A model generated the notes under the pieces. The model ran no database searches. It saw only the letters and a list, made by a program, of their open reading frames with translations, and was not told the origin of the DNA. Below, in pieces: positions 1 to 7,725 of a DNA stretch of 37,954 bases. Source of the DNA: Faecalicatena_A orotica. GTDB taxonomy: Bacteria; Bacillota; Clostridia; Lachnospirales; Lachnospiraceae. A program made the position numbers and the translations under genes. Each line of letters opens with the position of its first letter. The stretch's first letter is position 1. Location of the stretch: assembly GCF_040545875.1 (NCBI RefSeq), contig NZ_JBEPMR010000023.1. The stretch is one strand, 5' to 3'.

Positions 1-1
1 T

Positions 2-61
2 GTACCAGATGAAAACCCGCCTGTAAACGGGGTTGAAGCGCACGATGTTGTACGGCAGTAA
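2..61 (+). CDS. C-terminal tail of an unidentified protein (partial)
   Basis: One forward frame is open from the left edge to a TAA at 59-61 and would encode a 19-residue tail ending in HDVVRQ. The composition looks like an ordinary hydrophilic protein end, and the next gene follows on the same strand after a promoter-like gap. The fragment is too short to assign to a family. It could be a chance open frame, so this is only a weak call. Confidence 0.3.
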   Translation, partial: VPDENPPVNGVEAHDVVRQ

Positions 62-89
62 AGCGTAAATAAACTTTAACAAGAAAGTA

Positions 90-118
90 TTGACTTTTTT
101 CGTGCAAAAGATTATTGT
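90..118 (+). promoter_or_regulatory. Candidate promoter of the ABC exporter operon
   Basis: TTGACT at 90-95 is followed after 17 bases by TATTGT at 113-118. The -35 is good and the -10 is mediocre (4 of 6). It lies about 90 bases before the ATPase start and overlaps the inverted repeat at 115-136, as expected for a repressible promoter. Confidence 0.45.
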
Positions 119-136
119 ATTAGTTAAGTAATACAA
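115..136. promoter_or_regulatory. Inverted-repeat operator candidate before the ABC exporter
   Basis: There is a perfect 8-base inverted repeat, TTGTATTA at 115-122 and TAATACAA at 129-136, with a 6-base spacer. It overlaps the candidate -10 and the expected start of transcription. Operators of dimeric repressors (GntR/YtrA, MarR, TetR or PadR types) often look like this, but no regulator gene for it is in the window. Confidence 0.4.
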
Positions 137-204
137 AGTGCTTTATTGTGAATAAAAAACAATATACTTAAGAGTACTTCACAAAAACTATGGAGGGATT
201 TTAC

Positions 205-906
205 ATGGAACCACTCATTAAAGTTGAGAACATACATAAAATCTACAATCCCGGTGAGAACGAGGTCCGTGCCCTGGATGGTATTGACCTTGAAATTCAG
301 AGAGGGGAATTCGTTGCGATCATCGGTCATTCCGGTTCCGGCAAGTCTACGCTGATGAATATGCTTGGCTGTCTGGATGTCCCCACTTCGGGAAACTATT
401 TCCTGAACGGGCACGATGTGTCTAAGCTGACAGACAATCAGCTGTCGGATATCCGCAATAAGGAGATCGGATTTATCTTTCAGGGATTCAACCTGATCGC
501 AAACCTGAATGCTGTGGAGAATGTAGAACTGCCCCTGATTTACCGCGGGCTCGGCAAGCAGAAGCGCCGGAAGATCGCGGTTGAGGCATTAAAGAAGGTA
601 GGGTTAGGGGCCCGTATGAAACATAAGCCAAGCGAATTATCAGGCGGCCAGCAGCAGAGGGTTGCCGTGGCGCGTGCCATTGCCGCACAGCCTCCGATCG
701 TACTGGCGGATGAACCTACTGGTAATCTGGACACCAAGTCTACAAAAGAGATCATGGATATCCTGAAGGGGCTTCACAAGGGAGGGCGCACCGTTATTAT
801 CATCACTCATGATGACGATATCGCCCAGCAGGTCAAGCGGGTCGTCCGCATCATCGACGGCAGGATTGAAGAAGATTATCTAAATGAAGAAAGGGAGGGA
901 GCATAA
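205..906 (+). CDS. ABC transporter ATP-binding protein, MacB/LolD type
   Basis: This is the ATPase of a MacB-like exporter and is expected on the inner face of the membrane, coupled to the permease at 2667. The 233-residue protein has all the hallmarks: Walker A GHSGSGKST, Q-loop in FIFQGFN, signature LSGGQQQRVAVARA, Walker B IVLADEPTGNLD and the H-loop histidine in IITHDDD. The chosen ATG at 205 has a GGAGGG seven bases upstream; an in-frame ATG at 190 overlaps that site and is unlikely. The fusion protein starts 1 base after the stop, so the genes form an operon. Such trios export peptides, antimicrobials or lipids; the substrate cannot be read from the sequence. Confidence 0.95.
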   Translation: MEPLIKVENIHKIYNPGENEVRALDGIDLEIQRGEFVAIIGHSGSGKSTLMNMLGCLDVPTSGNYFLNGHDVSKLTDNQLSDIRNKEIGFIFQGFNLIANLNAVENVELPLIYRGLGKQKRRKIAVEALKKVGLGARMKHKPSELSGGQQQRVAVARAIAAQPPIVLADEPTGNLDTKSTKEIMDILKGLHKGGRTVIIITHDDDIAQQVKRVVRIIDGRIEEDYLNEEREGA

Positions 907-907
907 T

Positions 908-2638
908 ATGTTTTCCAAAAAGAAAAAAGAGCAGGATGAAATATTAGACACAATCGACACAGATATGACCGGGGATGAGTCGTCCTTTGAACTGGAAGAT
1001 GAAGAAGCTTCCAAACCGCCTAAGAAAAAGCTGCCCGGATGGGTCATCATCCCTGTAGCGGCCGTATTTATCATCATCGTTGCCGTTGCTTCCCAGCTCT
1101 CCAAAGGAAGCGGCAAGGCTAAAGATGCAACACTGCAGGTTTCCAGCGTAGACACCGGTAATATCAAGGAAGTCTACAATGCCAGCGGCAAGATTGAGAG
1201 TGAGAACACGAAGACATACTATTCTCCGGTATCCGCCCCTATCAAGAAGTGCAGCGCTATTGTGGGAAGTACGGTAAAGGCCGGGGATGTTCTCATTACT
1301 TATGACACAACTAATCTGGAACGCGATAACCAGCAGGCACAGCTTACCCTGCAGTCCAGCCTGAATGCTTCTCAGGCAACCAAGGCGCAGAATGCCAAAG
1401 CGATAGACGCAGCAAACGCCGCATCCTCACAGGCTGCTGAACAGGCCAACAAGCTGGCCGATAAGGTAAATGACCTGGCCGGACAATTGGACGCTGCTTA
1501 TGCACAGAATGAGTCCGCCCTCAGTACCGTTCAAAGTGAAATAGATGCAAACAACGCCTCACGTGAAAAACTACAGGAGGAAATTGACCAATACACGGCC
1601 GTGATGACGGAACAACAGAATATCATGGACAGGGTCAATGCAGGCTACAACGGCCGTCGTGCCGAAGCTGATGCTGCGAAAGCCAAGGATCCGACTCTTA
1701 CCAGTCTGACAGAAGAAGAAAAGGCACTGGTCAAAGCGTTTGAAGATTTTGACAAAGCCCAGGCTGCTTATACGGAAGCCAAGACCGCATGTGATAAAGC
1801 CACTGCTGATCTGAATGCCATCAAGGATCCTGAGTACAGCAATACCGAATATGCAGAACTCAAAGCCGCATACGATGCCGCATACGCCGAGTGGGAGGCT
1901 GCATATAATGCCGCAAATACAGCATCTGCCGATGCCGGTATGACTTCTTCTGAAATGGCGAATCTTGATATCAGCGATAACTTAGCAGAGCTTTCCGCCC
2001 TGACACCGGCAGAGCTTGTTGCGAAAGGCAAAGAAGGAATGAAGGCAGACATGGATGGCGTTATCGCCTCTGTCGATGCACTGCAGACCAATGCAGCCAC
2101 ACAGGGAATGGCAATGTTTACCATCGCAAGTACAGAAAAGGTACGTGTAAAGATTGAAGTTTCCCCGGATGACTATGAAAAGATGAAGGTCGGCAACAAG
2201 GCAGTCATTACAGTCGGTGAATTCAAATATGAAGGTACGTTAAAAAAGGTCAATAAGATTGCAATTGAAAATGCGAAGGGGAACCCAGTCATCGGTGCGG
2301 AAATTCATATTGACAATCCGGACGAAAACATCTGTATCGGGGCCACCGCTAAGATTACAATGACCGTTGCAGAGGCGAATGACGTGCTCGTTGTCCCGAC
2401 AGAAGTGATCAACACTTCTTCCGACGGAGACTTTGTATATGTCATTGAAGACGGTGTTGTCAGGAAAAAAACTGTTGAACTTGGTACAGCCTCTACGACA
2501 CAGATCGAAGTAAAAAGCGGACTGAAAAAGGGTGAAAAGGTTGTCAATGACCTGAATGTTGATATTACGGAAGGCATGAAAGCCACACCTGTAGAAAAAC
2601 AGGAGGCAGATGCTTCCGCAGAAGCAGTAAAGGAATAG
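908..2638 (+). CDS. Membrane-fusion (HlyD/MacA-like) subunit of the ABC exporter
   Basis: This 576-residue adaptor should link the exporter to the cell surface. It has a short, highly charged cytoplasmic N-terminus (KKKK, then an acidic stretch), one membrane helix at about residues 43-63, and a first lipoyl-like half (SPVSAPIKKCSAIVGSTVKAG). A long Ala/Glu/Lys-rich coiled-coil region covers roughly residues 137-385. It is followed by the second lipoyl half, the beta-barrel (VRVKIEVSPDDYEKMKVG) and the membrane-proximal domain (VLVVPTEVI...). The ATG at 908 has GGGAGG upstream; the in-frame ATG at 884 lies inside the ATPase gene and is rejected. Firmicute homologues function without an outer-membrane partner. 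The coil is longer than usual for MacA (see findings). Confidence 0.9.
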   Translation: MFSKKKKEQDEILDTIDTDMTGDESSFELEDEEASKPPKKKLPGWVIIPVAAVFIIIVAVASQLSKGSGKAKDATLQVSSVDTGNIKEVYNASGKIESENTKTYYSPVSAPIKKCSAIVGSTVKAGDVLITYDTTNLERDNQQAQLTLQSSLNASQATKAQNAKAIDAANAASSQAAEQANKLADKVNDLAGQLDAAYAQNESALSTVQSEIDANNASREKLQEEIDQYTAVMTEQQNIMDRVNAGYNGRRAEADAAKAKDPTLTSLTEEEKALVKAFEDFDKAQAAYTEAKTACDKATADLNAIKDPEYSNTEYAELKAAYDAAYAEWEAAYNAANTASADAGMTSSEMANLDISDNLAELSALTPAELVAKGKEGMKADMDGVIASVDALQTNAATQGMAMFTIASTEKVRVKIEVSPDDYEKMKVGNKAVITVGEFKYEGTLKKVNKIAIENAKGNPVIGAEIHIDNPDENICIGATAKITMTVAEANDVLVVPTEVINTSSDGDFVYVIEDGVVRKKTVELGTASTTQIEVKSGLKKGEKVVNDLNVDITEGMKATPVEKQEADASAEAVKE

Positions 2639-2666
2639 GCTGACAGAAAAGAAAAGAGGACATAAA

Positions 2667-3905
2667 ATGGGACAATTTTTAGAATATGTAAAAATGGCTC
2701 TTGATAATATCCGTTCCAATAAAGGCCGCTCCTTCCTGACCATGCTGGGAATTATCATAGGCATCACTTCTGTCGTTACCATTGTTTCCATCGGTAACGG
2801 ACTGAAGAAAGATGTTGTCGACGCTTCAAATGAACAGAATAACACAATTTCCATACAGTCTAATACAGAAGAAGTCTCAGACCCGAACTGTATTACCGGG
2901 GATGATATTTCGTTTCTGAAGACTTCGCTTGGTGATTCTGTCCAGAGTGTGTCTTCCTATTCTGCAACGCTTGGTTCCATCTCGACCAGAAAAGGAAAAT
3001 TCGACACCTATGTAGGGCTGACTACACCGGATTACGAAAATGCACAGTATCAGAGCCCGCTTGTAAAGGGAAAATATTTTAACGACAATGATGTAGCCAA
3101 CGCCAATATGGTATGTGTCATTGATGAACTGACGGCGATCTACCTGTTTGGAAATACAGACGTCATCGGCATGAGCATTGAACTTCAGGTAGACAGCAGC
3201 ATTCAGGACGTACTAATCATCGGCATCCGTGAAACTTCCGCCGAAATGATGGAGGCTGAAAAGCAGTATCTGGCAATGGGAATGGACAAAAGCATAAATC
3301 TGGAAATGCCATATACAGTATCCAATTCCCTGGGAACTCCTGTAGAAGCGTTTCCCTCTGTATCCATCACCGCTTACGACAAAGACCAGGCTTCACGGAT
3401 TGCCAAAAGCGCGATACAGATCCTGAATTCCAGACACCAGAATCTGGGCGAGTCACCTTTCATACAGCAAAAGCCGATGGATTTCTCTGATATGTTTGGT
3501 TCAATCATGGACGGCGTAACCGCATTTGTCGCACTGGTAGCAGGAATCTCACTGATCGTCGGCGGTATCGGGGTCATGAACATTATGCTTGTATCCGTCA
3601 CAGAACGGACAAGAGAAATCGGCATCCGGAAGGCGCTCGGGGCAAAGACCGGATCCATCATCGCCCAGTTCCTGTGCGAATCCGCTATCATTTCAGGGAT
3701 GGGCGGTATCATAGGCATTCTATTAGGGGCCGCACTTACTGCGCTGATCACCGCGCTTGGAATCGGGGGAATCAAAGCCCAGCTTTCATTCCCAGCTATA
3801 TTGGTCGCTACCATCTTTTCCTGCAGCGTCGGAATCGTCTTTGGAATTTATCCGGCAAGAAAGGCCGCCAGATTAAGTCCGATTGAAGCACTCAGAAGGA
3901 TGTAA
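2667..3905 (+). CDS. ABC transporter permease, MacB/FtsX type
   Basis: This 412-residue permease has the MacB layout. One membrane helix sits near the N-terminus (about 22-42, after the family-typical ALDNIRSNKGRSFLTMLGI). A large extracellular MacB_PCD domain (about 45-280) follows, then three C-terminal FtsX-domain helices, with the coupling segment TERTREIGIRKALGAK between the first two. The end IYPARKAARLSPIEALRRM is highly characteristic of the family. It begins 28 bases after the fusion protein and works with the two upstream genes as a tripartite exporter. Confidence 0.95.
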   Translation: MGQFLEYVKMALDNIRSNKGRSFLTMLGIIIGITSVVTIVSIGNGLKKDVVDASNEQNNTISIQSNTEEVSDPNCITGDDISFLKTSLGDSVQSVSSYSATLGSISTRKGKFDTYVGLTTPDYENAQYQSPLVKGKYFNDNDVANANMVCVIDELTAIYLFGNTDVIGMSIELQVDSSIQDVLIIGIRETSAEMMEAEKQYLAMGMDKSINLEMPYTVSNSLGTPVEAFPSVSITAYDKDQASRIAKSAIQILNSRHQNLGESPFIQQKPMDFSDMFGSIMDGVTAFVALVAGISLIVGGIGVMNIMLVSVTERTREIGIRKALGAKTGSIIAQFLCESAIISGMGGIIGILLGAALTALITALGIGGIKAQLSFPAILVATIFSCSVGIVFGIYPARKAARLSPIEALRRM

Positions 3906-3962
3906 CGATAGCTATATTTATTACTAAAACTTTAAATTCATTTTAACGAGGAGGGTTTCACA

Positions 3963-4340
3963 ATGAAGAAACGCAGTACATTTTTAAAAGTAGTATCAAT
4001 TATCTTAATTGTCTTTGGCGCGTTAGGCTTGCTTTCCGGCATTTTTTCTATTGCTATGAGAGGAACTTTTGAGCAGACTTATGCAGCAATGGGAATCGAC
4101 GTTCCGTCCACATTCTCATATATTTTGACAATTGTAGGCGCAGCGATTATTATTATATCAGGGATCATGGGAGTCATGTATAAATCCAAACAGTCTGTAC
4201 TGATCATGGCAGTCATACTGGCCGCTTACTATATAGCCAATATTATTTATTCATCCGTTACAGTCGGTTTTTCTTATCTGAACCTTGTTGGCCTGCTGTG
4301 GCCGATACTATACTTCTGGGGATGGTATCAGTCCAATTAA
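3963..4340 (+). CDS. Small multi-pass membrane protein
   Basis: This is a 125-residue hydrophobic protein with about four predicted membrane segments (roughly residues 9-29, 48-66, 73-95 and 99-119) and a positively charged N-terminus (MKKRSTF). GAGGAGGG lies seven to eight bases before the ATG. It begins 57 bases after the permease with no clear terminator between, so it may be the last gene of the exporter operon. I do not recognise a family with certainty. Short proteins of this kind often accompany ABC exporters in Firmicutes, but a role is not shown by the sequence. Confidence 0.75.
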   Translation: MKKRSTFLKVVSIILIVFGALGLLSGIFSIAMRGTFEQTYAAMGIDVPSTFSYILTIVGAAIIIISGIMGVMYKSKQSVLIMAVILAAYYIANIIYSSVTVGFSYLNLVGLLWPILYFWGWYQSN

Positions 4341-4411
4341 AGATAAGACCGGACTCCATTTATGTTTTGTAACTGTATTTTCAGTTTATGAAAATGAGAA
4401 GGAGGATACAA

Positions 4412-4927
4412 ATGAAGGATTCAAGTATTATTTACCGCAAAGCAATGACAGAGGATGCTGAAAAGATTGTAGCATTTTACAATTTTGTCGGCGGGGAGAC
4501 CACATTCCTCAGTTTCGAGAAAGACGAATATCCCCTGAATGTCGAAGAACAGGTCAGTGCTATTGAGGCTCTGGAAGGGAATGAGACCAACATCATGCTT
4601 ATGGCGATGGACGGAGATGAGATTGCCGGAATTGCAACCATCAATTCCAGCCATAAGATAAAGGCACGCCACGAGGGTGAACTCGGAATTGTAGTCGCAA
4701 AGAAGTATCAGGGACAGGGCATTGGGACCGAGCTGATCACCCGTCTGATCGAGTGGGCCCGCGGAAACGGAGTGACCACCAGAATCCGTCTGGACACAAG
4801 GGCTGATAACCCAACCGCGGTTGCACTCTATATGAAATTCGGATTTATCGTAGAAGGCTGCTGCAGAAATTCTACACTCCTGAACGGAAAATATTACGAT
4901 CTTTATATCATGGGGATGATGCTGTAA
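4412..4927 (+). CDS. GNAT-family N-acetyltransferase
   Basis: This 171-residue protein should transfer an acyl group from acetyl-CoA to an amine. The acetyl-CoA-binding motif A is plain: ELGIVVAKKYQGQGIGTELI matches the V-x-x-x-Q/R-G-x-G-x-G/A pattern. Motif B follows (IRLDTRADNPTAVALYMKFGF), typical of RimI/YhhY-like members. The ATG at 4412 has AGGAGG seven bases upstream and is preferred over the ATG at 4388. It is followed by a strong terminator. The substrate is unknown. Confidence 0.9.
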   Translation: MKDSSIIYRKAMTEDAEKIVAFYNFVGGETTFLSFEKDEYPLNVEEQVSAIEALEGNETNIMLMAMDGDEIAGIATINSSHKIKARHEGELGIVVAKKYQGQGIGTELITRLIEWARGNGVTTRIRLDTRADNPTAVALYMKFGFIVEGCCRNSTLLNGKYYDLYIMGMML

Positions 4928-4963
4928 TTTATGAATAGCCATTGATATACCGGAACCTTTACG

Positions 4964-5011
4964 AAAAGAGAAGTGCTCATAAACTGCAAAGCAGTTTCGC
5001 ACTTCTCTTTT
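4964..5011. terminator. Bidirectional Rho-independent terminator
   Basis: A 13-base outer arm pair (4964-4976 with 4999-5011) and an inner 6-base pair (4981-4986 with 4992-4997) form one long hairpin flanked by A and T runs on both sides. It lies between the convergent acetyltransferase (+) and binding-protein (-) genes and can stop both transcripts. Confidence 0.9.
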
Positions 5012-5036
5012 CTTGTTTCGCTATCTTATTTGTACC

Positions 5037-6344
5037 CTATTCTGTTGCACCATATGTATTGGCTTCCCATACCGGCTGCATCTCTTCGATGAAGTTCTCT
5101 GACAGGTATCCCTGATCATCGGAAATTAACATATTATATAATGTTGTGTACTCAGCAATTGTAACTCCATCCATCTGAGCCTGGGGAAGGACACTTAAAT
5201 AGGTCTTAGCCGCATTGTAAGCTTCCATTCTTTCAGCTTCCAAATCGTTTGCCGGCTCTGCCGGTTTCTCTACTATAAAGTTCGTGTTAACGCCGTTCGC
5301 ATTGTGACGTTCAGACTCTGATGCAACTATCACCTGTAAAATCTCTGTAAGCAATTCCGGATTGTCTGTATCTGCATTCGCTGTATATCCGCCGCCATTA
5401 CCCTTTCTTGGCTCGAAAATAAGCTGAATATAGTCATCATCTGCTGCCGGGAAGTTAAATTCTCCAGGAACAAATCCCAGTTTTTCTTCTGTCATATCTC
5501 CATTAAACCAAGAATATGTCAGCATCATAGCGGTATTGCCTGCCTGAAATTCTGAATAAGCTGCTGCATCATCTTTGTTGCCAATATCGGCTGAAAAGGC
5601 TTTCATTGTCTTTAATTCATCGAAGTATGATAATGCTTTCTTTACCCGCTCGTCTGTCCAGTCACATTTACGTGTATGTAAGTCCGCCAAAGCATCTGGT
5701 GCAGCACTTGCAAGAATGCCGTCAATCAAAGAATATGAGGATACCCAGCCTGCTGTCGTGATTGGTGTAATACCCTTGTCTACAAATGTTTTACTTGCAG
5801 ACACTAATTCTTCAATGTTTGTCGGTTCCTTCACCCCATTTGCTTCAAAGAGTGCTGTATTGTAATAAAATACTGGCGTATAGTATGCATTCTGTCCCGC
5901 TGCCAGGAAATAAATTGCATCCCCGTTCTTAACCAGATCCGGATTTGCGTAATTTTCCTCAAGCCATCCTTCTTCAAGATATGGTGTTACATCCAATGCA
6001 TCTCCTGCACCCAGAACCGCATCAATATCGCCCCCCGCTGTAAAGAAGATATCCGGAAGGTCACCGGAAGCACTCATTGTCTTAATAGGGCTGTTTGTGT
6101 TATCGGTGGTAGAAATGTACTCGAATTCAATATCCGGGAATTTTTCTTTCAATGCAGGCCGGAGATAGTTTTCCATAACATCTACCTGTGTGGAATCTGT
6201 TTCAGGCCATAAAATAGTAATCGTTTTTGCTCCATCCTCTTTTCCTTTGTCCGCTTTGGGCTCATCCTCTTTTTTACCACAGGCCGCCATACTTAAAACC
6301 ATCGTTCCGGCAAGCACAAGACTTAATACTTTTTTCATTTTCAT
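5037..6344 (-). CDS. Extracellular solute-binding lipoprotein of a CUT1 sugar ABC importer
   Basis: This 435-residue family 1 solute-binding protein (YesO-like) has a classic lipoprotein signal: a basic start, a hydrophobic stretch and a lipobox ending at Cys22 (SMAAC). An acidic/Lys-rich linker leads into the binding domain (ITILWPETDSTQVDVMENYL). It should capture an oligosaccharide outside the cell for the two permeases at 9669-11406. The first ATG is supported by AGGAGG seven bases before it. It is the last gene of module A, separated from the response regulator by 145 bases that hold a possible activator-dependent promoter. Binding proteins are often expressed more strongly than their permeases. 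Confidence 0.92.
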   Translation of the reverse strand: MKMKKVLSLVLAGTMVLSMAACGKKEDEPKADKGKEDGAKTITILWPETDSTQVDVMENYLRPALKEKFPDIEFEYISTTDNTNSPIKTMSASGDLPDIFFTAGGDIDAVLGAGDALDVTPYLEEGWLEENYANPDLVKNGDAIYFLAAGQNAYYTPVFYYNTALFEANGVKEPTNIEELVSASKTFVDKGITPITTAGWVSSYSLIDGILASAAPDALADLHTRKCDWTDERVKKALSYFDELKTMKAFSADIGNKDDAAAYSEFQAGNTAMMLTYSWFNGDMTEEKLGFVPGEFNFPAADDDYIQLIFEPRKGNGGGYTANADTDNPELLTEILQVIVASESERHNANGVNTNFIVEKPAEPANDLEAERMEAYNAAKTYLSVLPQAQMDGVTIAEYTTLYNMLISDDQGYLSENFIEEMQPVWEANTYGATE

Positions 6345-6375
6345 TTCCTTTCCTCCTCGATTAAGTGATGTCTAT

Positions 6376-6381
6376 ATTATA
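6376..6381 (-). promoter_or_regulatory. Possible -10 element before the binding-protein gene
   Basis: On the - strand TATAAT occurs 31 bases upstream of the binding-protein start. No recognisable -35 lies 16-18 bases further upstream. That pattern fits a promoter needing an activator such as the adjacent AraC-type response regulator, but a lone -10 in AT-rich DNA is weak evidence. Confidence 0.3.
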
Positions 6382-6489
6382 GAGCCCATCTTCATTACCG
6401 GGGGGACATAATTTTAGCACATAGTTCACTTTTTTTGGCATTTAACCTTTTCGTATATTTGCGGCTGCAGGGACTTTGATTGTCCTCCC

Positions 6490-7725
6490 TTAGAGCACCT
6501 CACCGCTGCTCCGTGCTTTCCGCAATACTTCAATATATTGATTCGGAGTAACCCCAAACTCTTTTTTAAAGCAACGATAAAAATATTTCGTATCGGTATA
6601 TCCGACTTCCCCTGCAACTTCTATCATGTTCTCCTTCCCACTTCGAAATGCATCCGCCGCTTTTGTCATTCGGAACCGCAGGATATACTGGCTTGCCGAC
6701 ATTTCCATCTCCTTTTTGAACTGAGTGCTGAGGTATGAATAATTTACAAATAATTTTTCCGCAATTTCTTTCAACGACAGATCGGGATTTTCATAGTTTT
6801 CATGAATATAACGCAGCATTTCTGTAATTAACTTTGATACCCTGATTTCCTGTACAGAGGCTTCCGCCTCTGCACGTGACTTCACAATTCCCTGATATGT
6901 TTTATAATACTTTCCTACCCCTGCCATTACCGTACATACCCATTCCTGCATCAATGCAATCTGTATGCTCTGCATCAGCGATCCAAGCGTATTGAGATTC
7001 CTGTCAGATTCCGTTATATTGCTAAAAATAATGAACAAATTCCCATATCCCTGATAATAAACGGTACAATTCCAGTTTTCTCCTGTTTCTCCCATTGTTT
7101 CCATCATCTTATTCTGCCATTCCTCCTGACTTAAATGCACATAGGTCCGGGAGTCAATTTTAAGGAAGCATACAACATATCCTCCCTGTTTCATAGGGAG
7201 ATTTAACTGGTCGCATTCAAACAAAAACTGGGATTCAATTACACTGTTTTCTTCCATCAACAACATATACAAAAAATTCTTCCGGTTTTCTTCACTGTTC
7301 TTCCTTGCCCAAAATTTCAGGCTTTCATATTCACGTTCTTTCTTATGCTTCTCTTCCAGAATTTCCACCATATTCTGTATTGTCTTTATCAGTTCTTTGT
7401 CATCTATCGGTTTTACAATAAAGTGATGCACCCCAAGCTCCATCCCTCTCTTAGCATACTCAAATTCACTGTAGCCGGTGACGATAGAATACAAAATATC
7501 TGGGCGCTCTTTCTGAAGATGCATAATCATATCCAGTCCATCCATAAACGGCATATTGATATCTGTTAATATGATATCCGGTTCTAATTCTATCGCTTTT
7601 TCAATACCGTCAAATCCATTTTTTGCTTCCCCGCAGACCGTGCACCCATACTTTTCCCATGAAATGGTCGTTTTGAGTGCTTCTCTTGGAAAGTACTCAT
7701 CATCCACTAATAATACCTTATACAT
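6490..7725 (-). CDS. YesN-like response regulator with AraC-type DNA-binding domain
   Basis: This is a 411-residue two-component response regulator. The N-terminal receiver has the acidic pair Asp8-Asp9, phospho-acceptor Asp55 (ILTDINMP) and Lys105 (IVKPIDD). A central region of about 170 residues follows, and the C-terminal ~100 residues carry two AraC helix-turn-helix motifs (SLKEIAEKLFVNYSYLS and the conserved GYTDTKYFYRCFKKEFGVTP). The ATG at 7725 has GGGAGGG upstream and overlaps the kinase stop by 8 bases; a GTG nine bases earlier sits on the ribosome-binding site and is unlikely. The partner is the kinase at 7718-9538. By analogy with YesMN it should activate the sugar uptake genes. 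Confidence 0.93.
   Translation of the reverse strand: MYKVLLVDDEYFPREALKTTISWEKYGCTVCGEAKNGFDGIEKAIELEPDIILTDINMPFMDGLDMIMHLQKERPDILYSIVTGYSEFEYAKRGMELGVHHFIVKPIDDKELIKTIQNMVEILEEKHKKEREYESLKFWARKNSEENRKNFLYMLLMEENSVIESQFLFECDQLNLPMKQGGYVVCFLKIDSRTYVHLSQEEWQNKMMETMGETGENWNCTVYYQGYGNLFIIFSNITESDRNLNTLGSLMQSIQIALMQEWVCTVMAGVGKYYKTYQGIVKSRAEAEASVQEIRVSKLITEMLRYIHENYENPDLSLKEIAEKLFVNYSYLSTQFKKEMEMSASQYILRFRMTKAADAFRSGKENMIEVAGEVGYTDTKYFYRCFKKEFGVTPNQYIEVLRKARSSGEVL

Noticed and set aside
2240..2854. A 204-codon - strand open frame
   Set aside because: It lies antisense across the junction of the fusion protein and permease genes, both well supported; the product has no family features.
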